64,000 nucleotides of DNA from Cellulophaga sp. HaHa_2_95 (lineage in GTDB: Bacteria; Bacteroidota; Bacteroidia; Flavobacteriales; Flavobacteriaceae), in contig NZ_CP058988.1 of NCBI RefSeq assembly GCF_019278565.1, positions 4,154,001 through 4,218,000 of the forward strand. Reading direction: 5' to 3'. Under the pieces are notes generated by a model that was not told the origin of the DNA, did no database searches, and saw only the letters and a list, made by a program, of their open reading frames with translations. The position numbers and the translations under genes are program-made. Below are positions 1 to 8,961 of the stretch, piece by piece (within the stretch, counting starts at the first letter, position 1; each line of letters begins with the position of its first letter).

Positions 1-721
1 ACACAGCCCAAGCAAATACCCTTGGCGGTGATGCTACTTTAGCGAATGATGGGACACTTACTATTGCTGATGACGCCATTACAACAGTTAAAATTTTAGA
101 CGCCAACGTAACAGATGACAAACTAGATAAAGGAAATATATCTTTAACTGGTTTTGCTGTTCCAACGGCCGACCTTTCTGTTGGGAGCGTTAAAATAACA
201 GATGTTGCTGACCCAACTTTAGACCAAGATGCAGCAACTAAAATATATGTAGATACTCAAATTACGGGTTCTAATGCATTAGCTGATGCCAATATATTTA
301 TTGGTGATGCTGCTAACACAGCCCAAGCAAATACCCTTGGCGGTGATGCTACTTTAGCGAATGATGGGACACTTACTATTGCTGATGACGCCATTACAAC
401 AGTTAAAATTTTAGACGCCAACGTAACAGATGACAAACTAGATAAAGGAAATATATCTTTAACTGGTTTTGCTGTTCCAACGGCCGACCTTTCTGTTGGA
501 AGCGTTAAAATAACAGATGTGGCTGACCCAACTTTAGACCAAGATGCGGCAACTAAAAGATATGTAGATACTCAAATTACAGGTTCCAATGTCTTAGCTG
601 ATGCCACTATATTTATTGGTGATGCTGCTAACACAGCCCAAGCAATTACCCTTGGCGGTGATGCTACTTTAGCGAATGATGGGACACTTACTATTGCTGA
701 TGACGCCATTACAACAGTTAA
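1..721 (+). repeat. Tandem 315-bp direct repeat inside the first fibre gene
   Basis: The segment beginning AGCCCAAGCAAATACCC... at base 5 recurs at 320 and, with one substitution, at 635, giving a strict 315-bp period (105 codons). Copies differ by only a few substitutions. The third copy diverges after about base 721, where the protein continues differently. The repeat probably extends upstream of the window. Confidence 0.93.
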
Positions 722-1790
722 AATTGCTAACAATACAGTTACTTCTGCTAAAATAATTGATGCTGCTGTTTCTTCTAATAAAATTTTAGACGGTACTATT
801 GTTAATGCTGATGTAAATGCAGGAGCTGCGATAGCTGGCTCAAAAATTAACCCAGTATTTACAGATGCCATCTCTACAACAGGAACATTAACCACAGCAG
901 GTACGGCAACTATTGGTGCAAATACAATTACCAGTGTAGACGGTACCGCTGGACAAATATTAACAACAGATGGCGCAGGTGTTGCTACTTGGGCAGATGC
1001 AGCTGTAAATAACTTAAGCTCTAGTAATTTAGTTCAAACCGCTAGTGAAGACAGAACCTACGATTTAAATGGCTCTGATTTATTCTTCATAGGCACAGGT
1101 AGTGTGGCAATTGGGCCAGATGCTCCTGGAACAAACAAACTGAGAGTTGATGGAACCACTAGAACTTCAGGCTTAAACAATTCACCGGGAACTACAGGCC
1201 AACCTTCATACAGATTCACAGATGATTCGGACACAGGTATGTACCGTGACGCCGCTGACCAATTAGCTTTGGGAACAGGTGGTACCGAAGCACTTAGAAT
1301 AATAGCGAATCAGAATGTAGGTATTGGTACGGCTACTCCTAATGAAAGTTTACACGTTGCAAACAACATGCAATTAGACGGCAGCTTTAAAGATAAAGAT
1401 GGCGATACAGGAACTAACGGTCAAGTATTAACCTCTACCGCAACAGGAACAGATTGGCAAACAGTGCCAACTATTGCAGCAATTGGGATGGTGAACAGAA
1501 CTGCAAATCCTGCAATTACGTCGCAACCTTTTAAACTAAGTGGCGCTACGGTAACCTTAATTTCAATTGGTGTTTATGAGATTGCTTTCAACTCAGCTAG
1601 ACCAGATGAATTTTATAATATTCAATTAACACTATTAGGAAGTGGAGGCAATACCATCAGGGTAAGAGCCACCAATTCTGATCCAATTACTGGAGATTTA
1701 CCTAATATAGATAGGTTTTTTGTTGAAACATTTGACAGTGCTGGAAATCCTGCAAATGCAGCTTTTCATTTCACTGTAACAGACTTTTAA
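1..1790 (+). CDS. Phage-tail-fibre-like repeat surface protein, 5' end outside window
   Basis: The reading frame is open from the first bases (codons begin at position 3) to the stop at 1788-1790, so the N-terminus lies outside the window. A GTG at 519 is only an internal valine codon. The visible part has 105-residue repeats carrying the DAATKxYVDTQ motif typical of tail-fibre-type proteins. A region with SYRFTDDSDTGMYR and NVGIGTATP motifs follows (nt 1200-1370), then a beta-rich end finishing FHFTVTDF. No T9SS C-terminal domain and no S74 chaperone domain is visible. The gene lies 1 nt upstream of the type-B CTD gene and is a paralogue of the fibre gene at 3198. An extracellular trimeric fibre or adhesin is inferred, not shown. 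Confidence 0.75.
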   Translation, partial: TAQANTLGGDATLANDGTLTIADDAITTVKILDANVTDDKLDKGNISLTGFAVPTADLSVGSVKITDVADPTLDQDAATKIYVDTQITGSNALADANIFIGDAANTAQANTLGGDATLANDGTLTIADDAITTVKILDANVTDDKLDKGNISLTGFAVPTADLSVGSVKITDVADPTLDQDAATKRYVDTQITGSNVLADATIFIGDAANTAQAITLGGDATLANDGTLTIADDAITTVKIANNTVTSAKIIDAAVSSNKILDGTIVNADVNAGAAIAGSKINPVFTDAISTTGTLTTAGTATIGANTITSVDGTAGQILTTDGAGVATWADAAVNNLSSSNLVQTASEDRTYDLNGSDLFFIGTGSVAIGPDAPGTNKLRVDGTTRTSGLNNSPGTTGQPSYRFTDDSDTGMYRDAADQLALGTGGTEALRIIANQNVGIGTATPNESLHVANNMQLDGSFKDKDGDTGTNGQVLTSTATGTDWQTVPTIAAIGMVNRTANPAITSQPFKLSGATVTLISIGVYEIAFNSARPDEFYNIQLTLLGSGGNTIRVRATNSDPITGDLPNIDRFFVETFDSAGNPANAAFHFTVTDF

Positions 1791-1791
1791 T

Positions 1792-2949
1792 ATGAAGTAC
1801 TTACACTACATCCTATTCTTATTTGTTGGTCTGGCAAGTCATGCACAAACGGCATTAAACCATACCGGTGGCATGCAATTGCATGATGGCGCCGAAGTGG
1901 GTTTCCATACCAACTTTATCAATAATGCGCCCTTTGATCAAAACTTAGGTTTGGTAGGTTTTTACGGTTCCCGTTTTTTAAATATCCAAGGAACAGTTTC
2001 TCCGATCTTTTATGACTTTGAAATATTTGCAAGCAGTGGCGTTACCTTAAATATTGCAGCCAACGCCACCAACAACGTAAATTTTGTTGCTGGTGATATC
2101 ATGACTCAAAAATCATTAGAAGATATCTATTTTGGACTCTTAGACAATGCCATGCACAATGGCGAGAGCAATATGTCTAAAATAAACGGGTATGCTTTAA
2201 TCACGAATCAACAAACCTATCAGTTTCCTATTGGAGACGAGTTTCAATTGCGTCCATTAATTTTAAATAGCAATAGCGTAAACTTAACCGCAAAATGCGC
2301 ATACTTTTTTGAGAACCCGAATGCACCCTTATCGTTCACACAAACGTTTGACACAGGTGATAAAGACCGACAATTAAGCTTAATTAATACGCAAGAATTT
2401 TGGCGTTTAGAAAGTAGCGTCCCTTCTACGGTTACCATTTCTTGGAATAGCAGAAGTGCCATAAACACCTTAACAGAAGTTATTGAGAACTTATTGGTTG
2501 TAGGCTGGAACAAAGCTGAAGAAAAATGGGATATTCTCGGCAATACTGTAGTAAGTGGTGATAGTGAAAATGGAATTATTACCTCTGAAGAATTTCTACC
2601 GGATGACTATGAGATTATTACTATTGGTAGTTTATTAGTACCACAAGATCGCTTGACTATTGATAATTTCTATCTATCCCCCAATGGCGATGGTATTAAT
2701 GATGTACTAGTCATAGAAGAGTTAGAATTATCTAGTCAGAATGAATTAAAACTATATGATCGTAATGGTCTTCTAGTCTTTAGACAAGAAAATTACACTA
2801 ATGAATTTGCTGGAATTTCTAATATAGATAATAATGTTATTCAAAGAGATGCAGGCCTACCCTCAGGCATCTACTTCTACATTGTAAATATGTATGATCT
2901 AGGCTACGAGTTTCAAGGCTTTTTATACTTAGCACAGCCTACTTATTAG
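1792..2949 (+). CDS. Secreted protein with gliding-motility-associated (type B) T9SS C-terminal domain
   Basis: This 385-residue protein starts with a signal peptide (MKYLHYILFLFVGLASHAQ). The central region has no family I recognise. The last ~90 residues are a CHU_C / gliding-motility type B sorting domain: LSPNGDGINDVLVIEEL, then LKLYDRNGLLVF, then LPSGIYFYIV. Such domains direct export through the type IX secretion system. The start lies 1 nt after the fibre gene stop, so the two are almost certainly co-transcribed. It is paralogous over its whole length to the 385-residue protein at 8962; shared motifs include GLVGFY and the order of the LRPIxLxSxSVN segment. Cargo function is unknown; a partner or anchor for the fibre is a guess from gene order. 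Confidence 0.85.
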   Translation: MKYLHYILFLFVGLASHAQTALNHTGGMQLHDGAEVGFHTNFINNAPFDQNLGLVGFYGSRFLNIQGTVSPIFYDFEIFASSGVTLNIAANATNNVNFVAGDIMTQKSLEDIYFGLLDNAMHNGESNMSKINGYALITNQQTYQFPIGDEFQLRPLILNSNSVNLTAKCAYFFENPNAPLSFTQTFDTGDKDRQLSLINTQEFWRLESSVPSTVTISWNSRSAINTLTEVIENLLVVGWNKAEEKWDILGNTVVSGDSENGIITSEEFLPDDYEIITIGSLLVPQDRLTIDNFYLSPNGDGINDVLVIEELELSSQNELKLYDRNGLLVFRQENYTNEFAGISNIDNNVIQRDAGLPSGIYFYIVNMYDLGYEFQGFLYLAQPTY

Positions 2950-3064
2950 AAATTTTGAATGAATACGGAGCTAATTTAGAAAATTTAACATATAAATTCT
3001 TACTAACTACAAAGAATTCCTAAGGCTTGGGAGTGCACTATAATAAAGCGATTTAAAAATATAA

Positions 3065-3080
3065 GTAAGATTAATCTTAC
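3065..3080. promoter_or_regulatory. Perfect 16-bp palindrome upstream of the second fibre gene
   Basis: GTAAGATTAATCTTAC reads the same on both strands. It lies 63 bp upstream of the proposed -33 box of the fibre gene and has no U-tract, so it is not an obvious terminator. A second, interrupted palindrome (ACACG-5 nt-CGTGT, 3103-3117) follows. Operator function is inferred only from position. Confidence 0.4.
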
Positions 3081-3142
3081 CTATATTGTAATCTATATTC
3101 TCACACGTATACCGTGTATTTTCTAAGTTTCACAACAATTTG

Positions 3143-3174
3143 TTTGACTTAATGGACTGTGGTTTCTAACTTTA
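3143..3174 (+). promoter_or_regulatory. Bacteroidota-type promoter of the second fibre gene
   Basis: TTTG at 3143-3146, a 20-bp spacer, then TAACTTTA at 3167-3174 match the TTTG / TAnnTTTG pattern except for the last base. Transcription would begin near 3180, just ahead of the ATG at 3198. This supports the ATG over the GTG at 3159, which lies upstream of the -7 box. Confidence 0.6.
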
Positions 3175-3197
3175 CGGAAACACACACCATTATTGTT

Positions 3198-6100
3198 ATG
3201 AAAATTACATTCCCCCTAGCTGTACTGCTGCTTACCATTGGCATGTCTTACGGCCAAGTAAAAGTAGGAGATAATATTAATAGTATAGACTCCAATTCTA
3301 TCCTTGAGTTAGAAAGCAATTCTAAAGTTTTAGTAGTCACTCGTATCACAAACGCGCAGATGAATGCTATAACCCCTATCAATGGGGCGCTAGCTTACAA
3401 CACTGATGAAGATTGCCTATATCAATACAGAAATAATACATGGACTAGCCTATGTGTTGATATTACTGGCGGCCAAACAATCACCACCATTACAGATAAT
3501 AATGATGGTACGTTCACCTATACCAATGAAGCAGGTATTGACTTAAATATCGAAAAGGCTAAACTAGATGACAATGGTAATGGCACCTACACCTTCAGCA
3601 ATAGCACTACTACTCTTTTAATAGACACAGCTGCAGATAGCAATAGTTATAACAATAGTATTTCAGGTATTACCGCATCAAATGTACAGGACGCTATTGA
3701 CTTCATAAAAACGGAAACTGACAATGCCATTGCAGCTTTGCAAAATGATATCAATACAAACATCACCAATTTCACCAGCTTATTGGATGACAAAGAAGAT
3801 ACCGCCAATAAATCTACGGATGGCACTTTAGCGGATAATTCTGATGTAGACTTCCCTACGGAGCAGGCTGTAAAGACCTATGTAGATGCACAAGTAGGTG
3901 CCGTCAATCAAGATGATGATATTACCGCTGCTACTTTAGATGCCGCAACAAATATCTTAACTATTGAAGAAGGTACCGCTACTTCCATAGATGTGAACCT
4001 ATCCAGTTTAGAAGAATCAGCAGACATCACTGCAAATACAACATTAATAAATAACGAAGTCACTAGAGCTACCCTTGCCGAAACAGCAAATGCAGACGAC
4101 ATTACAGATTTACAAACCGACAAAGAAGATACGGCGAACAAATCTACAGATATTACCTTATCTGATCCTACCAACGTTGAATTTCCAACGGAACTAGCGG
4201 TGAAAACCTATGTAGACACCCAAGTAGATGCCGTAAACACACTAGCAGATGGTGCTATTTATTTAGGCGATGGGACCAATACAGCCCAAGAGGTCATTAT
4301 AAGTGGTGATGCTTCTATTGACAATACAGGAATCATCACTATTTCTGATGATGCAGTAAACGCAACTAATTTAAATCCTGATGTTGCAGGAATTGGTCTT
4401 TCTCAAAATGCAGCAACTGGGGCCCTTGAGGTAGATGCCTTGGAGGTATCTGATGTAATTGCAGGAAATAGAATTGCAACGATTACTGAAACAAATGGTA
4501 CCTCTGTAGAAATTGATGAAAGCATTACATCACTCTCTGTGCAAGCCGGAGCCGAATCTACCTTACGTTTTACGAATGAAGCTGGTGGTTTTAATGACAT
4601 CCCTAATATTGTTCGAAGTGTTAATGGAGTAACACCGGCTTCCAACGGTAATGTAGCCGTAATTCTTTCAAGTACTTCTACAGGTATTGAATTAGATAGA
4701 CCCGCAACCGCGGTAGATTCTGATATCTATATTGTGTCGGGAGAAGTCGCACCAAACGCAGACCGGAATGGCGTAGCCTTTATTTATGATGATTTAAATG
4801 GCTGGCAAGAGGTTACTACTGATTTATCAACTAGTGATGCCCGTTATGTAAATGCTAATGGTGATGCTATGGTAGGGCCCTTAGCAATGGGAAACTACAA
4901 CATTACTAATCTAAGCGATCCTGCAAATGCGCAAGATGCAGCAACAAAAAATTATGTAGATACCGAACTATTAGCTATTGAACAAGATGATGATATTACC
5001 GCTGCCACGTTAGACGCTGCAACAAACATCTTAACGATTGAAGAAGGGGTCGCTACATCTATAGATGTCAACCTATCCAGTTTAGAAGAATCAGCAGACA
5101 TCACTGCAAATACAATAGCGATAACCAACGAAGTTACCAGAGCAACAGCCGCTGAAACTGCAAACGCCGATGATATAACAGATCTACAGGCAGACAAAGA
5201 AGACACGGCAAATAAATCTACCGACGTCACTTTAGCAGATGCAACAAACGTATTGTTCCCAACAGAATTAGCTGTAAAAACGTATGTAGACAATCAAATA
5301 GGCAACGTCAATCAAGATGATGATATCACCGCTGCTACTTTAGACGCCTCCACAAACATCTTAACTATTGAAGAAGGTACCGCTACATCTATAGATGTGA
5401 ACCTATCCAGTTTAGAAGAATCAGCAGACATCACTGCAAACACAACAGCGATAACCGACGAAGTTACCAGAGCAACAGCCGCTGAAACAGTAAACGCCGA
5501 TGACATTACAGATCTACAGGCAGACAAAGAAGACACGGCAAACAAATCTACCGACGTCACTTTAGCAGATGCAACAAACGTATTATTCCCAACAGAATTA
5601 GCTGTAAAAACGTATGTAGACAATCAAATAGGCAACGTCAATCAAGATGATGATATCACCGCTGCTACTTTAGATGCTGGAACAAACATCTTAACTATTG
5701 AAGAAGGTACCGCTACATCTATAGATGTGAACCTATCCAGTTTAGAAGAATCAGCAGACGTCACTGCAAATACAACAGCGATAACCAACGAAGTTACCAG
5801 AGCAACAGCCGCAGAAACGGCAAACGCCGATGATATTACAGATCTACAGGCAAACAAAGAAAACACAGCAAACAAATCTACCGACGTCACTTTGGGCGAT
5901 GCAACCAACGTATTGTTCCCAACAGAATTAGCTGTAAAAACGTATGTAGACAATCAAATAGGCAACGTCAATCAAGATGATGATATTACCGCTGCTACTT
6001 TAGACGCCTCCACAAACATCTTAACTATTGAAGAAGGTACCGCTACATCTATAGATGTGAACCTATCCAGTTTAGAAGAATCAGCAGACATCACTGCAAA

Positions 6101-8951
6101 TACAACATTAATAAATAACGAAGCCACTAGAGCAATAGCTGCGGAAACTGCAAACGCAAGTGCTATCAGCGATGAAGAAATAAGAGCAACAGCCGCTGAA
6201 ACTGCAAACGCCGATGACATTACAGATCTACAGGCAGACAAAGAAGACACGGCAAACAAATCTACCGACGTCACTTTAGCAGATGCAACCAACGTATTAT
6301 TCCCAACAGAATTAGCTGTAAAAACGTATGTAGACAATCAAATAGGCAACGTCAATCAAGATGATGATATTACCGCTGCTACTTTAGATGCTGGAACAAA
6401 CATCTTAACTATTGAAGAAGGTACCGCTACATCTATAGATGTCAACCTTTCTGATTTAGATGACTCTGCTGCCATAGCAACTGAAACGGCAAGAGCAATA
6501 GCTGCGGAAACTGCAAACGCAAGTGCTATCAGCGATGAAGAAATAAGAGCAACAGCCGCTGAAACTGCAAACGCCGATAACATTACAGATCTACAGGCAG
6601 ACAAAGAAGACACGGCAAACAAATCTACCGACGTCACTTTAGCAGATGCAACCAACGTATTATTCCCAACAGAATTAGCTGTAAAAACGTATGTGGACAA
6701 TCAATTTAATTTAATTAGACAAGACGACGATATTACATCAGCCGTTTTAAATGGTTCTAGTCAATTAACCATTTTTGAAGGGACTTCGGCGGTGACTGTT
6801 AATTTATCCGATTTAGAAGAATCTACTGCTATTGCTACAAATACCACCGCAATAACAAATGAAGAAATTAGAGCCACGGCAGCAGAAACAGCTAACGCAG
6901 ATGCCATTAGCGACGAGGAAACCAGAGCTACAGCGGCAGAAACAGCAAACGCCAGTGACATTTCGACTCTACAAACTGATAAAGAAGATACAGCTAACAA
7001 ATCTACTGACGGTACTTTAATTACCAATTCAGACACACTTTTTCCAACAGAACAAGCGGTTAAAACCTATGTAGACAATCAAATATCTACCGTAAATACT
7101 TTAAGTAATGGCAACATTTTTATGGGAGACGGGTCTAATACAGCTCAAGAAGTAACCGTAAATGGTGATGCAATACTGAGTAACACAGGTTTATTAACTA
7201 TTCAAAATGATGTAATTACCGCTGCCAAAATAAACTCAGATGTAGCCGGCACGGGACTTTCCCAAAATGCAACTACAGGAGCGTTAGAAGTTGATGCTTT
7301 GAGTGTAACCAATGTAATTGCAGGAAATAGAATTGCAACAATTACAGAAACCAATGGTACTAGTGTTGAAATTGATGAAACCATAACCTCATTAAGTGTA
7401 GCTCCTGGAGATGATAGTATTCTTCGTTTTACCAATGAAGCTGGTGGCTTTAATGATATCGCCAGTATGGTAAGAACAGTGAATGGCGTAGCTCCTGCTT
7501 CTAATGGTAATGTTGCTGTAATTTTATCAAGTACTAGTACAGGTCTAGAGGCCAATATACCTACTACTGCCGTAGATTCTGATATTTATATTGTTTCTGG
7601 GGAAGTAGCTCCAAATGCAGATCGTAATGGTGTAGCCTTTATTTTTGATGATATGACAGGGTGGCAAGAAGTTACCACAGATTTATCTTCAAACGATGCG
7701 CGTTATGTAAATGCAAACGGCGATGCAATGGTAGGACCTTTAGCCATGGGAAATTTCAATATTACTAATTTAAATGATCCTACCAATGCTCAAGATGCAG
7801 CAACAAAAAACTATGTAGACAATTTATCTAGTGGCGCTATTACCTCTACTGATATAGAGGTAGCAGGCGGGACCAATGCAACCTTTACGAATGTAGGTTT
7901 AACTATTGCAGATAATGCTATTACGACGGCAAAAATTGCTAATGGCGAAATAACTACAGATGATTTAGCTACAGCTGCTGTAACAACTGTTAATATTACT
8001 GATGCCAATGTAACGACCTCCAAAATTGCACCAGGAAGTAACAACCAATCCTTAATTACAGACAATACAGGTACCGTTACTTGGGTAGATGCAGATGCTT
8101 TGAACCATACAGGTACAGAAGGATCTTTATTCTTTGCTGCTGCGTCAGGAGCCCCTACAGAAGATAACAATCAACTCTTTTGGGATAGTAGTAATGATAG
8201 ATTGGGAATTGGAACGAATACACCAACCCATAAATTACAGGTAAGCGGACAGGTAAGGGCTACTTCATTTGCTAATGCTGATGGAACCGCTAATGCTCCA
8301 TCGTATCGTTTTAATGATGATGCAAATACGGGTATGTTCAGAGCTGCTGCAGATCAATTAGGTTTCTCTACCGGGAGTATCGAAGCAATAAGAATTGATG
8401 CTTCTCAGAATGTAGGTATTGGAACTTCAACTCCAGACGAAAGTTTACATATTGCTAATAACATGCGATTAGATGGATCTTTTGAGGACAAGGATGGGGA
8501 TGCAGGAACTGCGGGACAAGTATTGAGTACTACGGCAACAGGAACTGATTGGGTAGACCCTGCTCCTGCTGCAACCGTAAGTACAGATGCAAACAACAGC
8601 GTTTCAATAGGGACAGATTCAGGAATATTTTACGAAAGTCCAATTAAAGCATTTGGTAAAATTGCAACGGATGGTACAATTTTAAAAGCAACAACAGGAA
8701 TTACCATAACGAAACTTACAGGAGAAGGACACTACCAAGTGAACTTACCAGCAGGAACGACCTCCGATTCTAATTACATCATACAACTATCACAACCAGG
8801 TCGTGGTGGAGACGGCAACGATGACCCTGGAATTGCCTACACCAACCAGACTACAAATACCTTTGAAGTTATCATGGGAGATAATGATAATGGCGGGACA
8901 GATAGAGCTAGATATGATTCTGAATTTATGTTTACAATCTTAGACTTCTAG
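3198..8951 (+). CDS. Giant phage-tail-fibre-like repeat surface protein (1917 aa)
   Basis: The ATG at 3198 gives a clear signal peptide (MKITFPLAVLLLTIGMSYGQ); a GTG at 3159 is in frame but lies upstream of the -7 box. The N-terminal ~80 residues resemble the module common in Bacteroidota surface proteins (LELESNSKVLVVTRIT...NGALAYNTDED). Ten YVD-type fibre motifs follow (TELAVKTYVDNQ or DAATKNYVD). Between them lie QDDDITAATLD segments and heptad-like runs such as RATAAETANADDI, which suggest a coiled-coil stalk. A ~190-residue block occurs twice (nt ~4380-4970 and ~7235-7820). The C-terminus repeats the SYRF...GMF, NVGIGTSTP and final FTILDF pattern of the first fibre. No CTD is seen. The CTD gene follows 10 bp downstream. 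Adhesin role is inferred. Confidence 0.8.
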   Translation: MKITFPLAVLLLTIGMSYGQVKVGDNINSIDSNSILELESNSKVLVVTRITNAQMNAITPINGALAYNTDEDCLYQYRNNTWTSLCVDITGGQTITTITDNNDGTFTYTNEAGIDLNIEKAKLDDNGNGTYTFSNSTTTLLIDTAADSNSYNNSISGITASNVQDAIDFIKTETDNAIAALQNDINTNITNFTSLLDDKEDTANKSTDGTLADNSDVDFPTEQAVKTYVDAQVGAVNQDDDITAATLDAATNILTIEEGTATSIDVNLSSLEESADITANTTLINNEVTRATLAETANADDITDLQTDKEDTANKSTDITLSDPTNVEFPTELAVKTYVDTQVDAVNTLADGAIYLGDGTNTAQEVIISGDASIDNTGIITISDDAVNATNLNPDVAGIGLSQNAATGALEVDALEVSDVIAGNRIATITETNGTSVEIDESITSLSVQAGAESTLRFTNEAGGFNDIPNIVRSVNGVTPASNGNVAVILSSTSTGIELDRPATAVDSDIYIVSGEVAPNADRNGVAFIYDDLNGWQEVTTDLSTSDARYVNANGDAMVGPLAMGNYNITNLSDPANAQDAATKNYVDTELLAIEQDDDITAATLDAATNILTIEEGVATSIDVNLSSLEESADITANTIAITNEVTRATAAETANADDITDLQADKEDTANKSTDVTLADATNVLFPTELAVKTYVDNQIGNVNQDDDITAATLDASTNILTIEEGTATSIDVNLSSLEESADITANTTAITDEVTRATAAETVNADDITDLQADKEDTANKSTDVTLADATNVLFPTELAVKTYVDNQIGNVNQDDDITAATLDAGTNILTIEEGTATSIDVNLSSLEESADVTANTTAITNEVTRATAAETANADDITDLQANKENTANKSTDVTLGDATNVLFPTELAVKTYVDNQIGNVNQDDDITAATLDASTNILTIEEGTATSIDVNLSSLEESADITANTTLINNEATRAIAAETANASAISDEEIRATAAETANADDITDLQADKEDTANKSTDVTLADATNVLFPTELAVKTYVDNQIGNVNQDDDITAATLDAGTNILTIEEGTATSIDVNLSDLDDSAAIATETARAIAAETANASAISDEEIRATAAETANADNITDLQADKEDTANKSTDVTLADATNVLFPTELAVKTYVDNQFNLIRQDDDITSAVLNGSSQLTIFEGTSAVTVNLSDLEESTAIATNTTAITNEEIRATAAETANADAISDEETRATAAETANASDISTLQTDKEDTANKSTDGTLITNSDTLFPTEQAVKTYVDNQISTVNTLSNGNIFMGDGSNTAQEVTVNGDAILSNTGLLTIQNDVITAAKINSDVAGTGLSQNATTGALEVDALSVTNVIAGNRIATITETNGTSVEIDETITSLSVAPGDDSILRFTNEAGGFNDIASMVRTVNGVAPASNGNVAVILSSTSTGLEANIPTTAVDSDIYIVSGEVAPNADRNGVAFIFDDMTGWQEVTTDLSSNDARYVNANGDAMVGPLAMGNFNITNLNDPTNAQDAATKNYVDNLSSGAITSTDIEVAGGTNATFTNVGLTIADNAITTAKIANGEITTDDLATAAVTTVNITDANVTTSKIAPGSNNQSLITDNTGTVTWVDADALNHTGTEGSLFFAAASGAPTEDNNQLFWDSSNDRLGIGTNTPTHKLQVSGQVRATSFANADGTANAPSYRFNDDANTGMFRAAADQLGFSTGSIEAIRIDASQNVGIGTSTPDESLHIANNMRLDGSFEDKDGDAGTAGQVLSTTATGTDWVDPAPAATVSTDANNSVSIGTDSGIFYESPIKAFGKIATDGTILKATTGITITKLTGEGHYQVNLPAGTTSDSNYIIQLSQPGRGGDGNDDPGIAYTNQTTNTFEVIMGDNDNGGTDRARYDSEFMFTILDF
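4983..6719 (+). repeat. Array of five near-identical 330-384 bp units inside the fibre gene
   Basis: Units begin at the codon for the Q of QDDDIT: 4983, 5313, 5643, 5973 and 6357, with the next unit start at 6720. Spacings are 330, 330, 330, 384 and 363 bp. The longer units contain extra EEIRATAAETANA-type segments. DNA identity among units is very high over long stretches, while the related units at ~3900 and ~6720 have diverged. Confidence 0.9.
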
Positions 8952-8961
8952 AAATAACACC

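Noticed and set aside
4952..6700. A series of evenly spaced minus-strand frames (about 100-120 codons) across the fibre repeats
   Set aside because: They mirror the repeats of the plus-strand gene in a fixed phase, have Ser/Val-rich low-complexity translations, no promoters, and disappear where the repeats end.
1..6720. Regular direct repeats that might suggest a CRISPR-like array
   Set aside because: Units are 315-384 bp, coding, and not separated by unique spacers; no cas genes are present.
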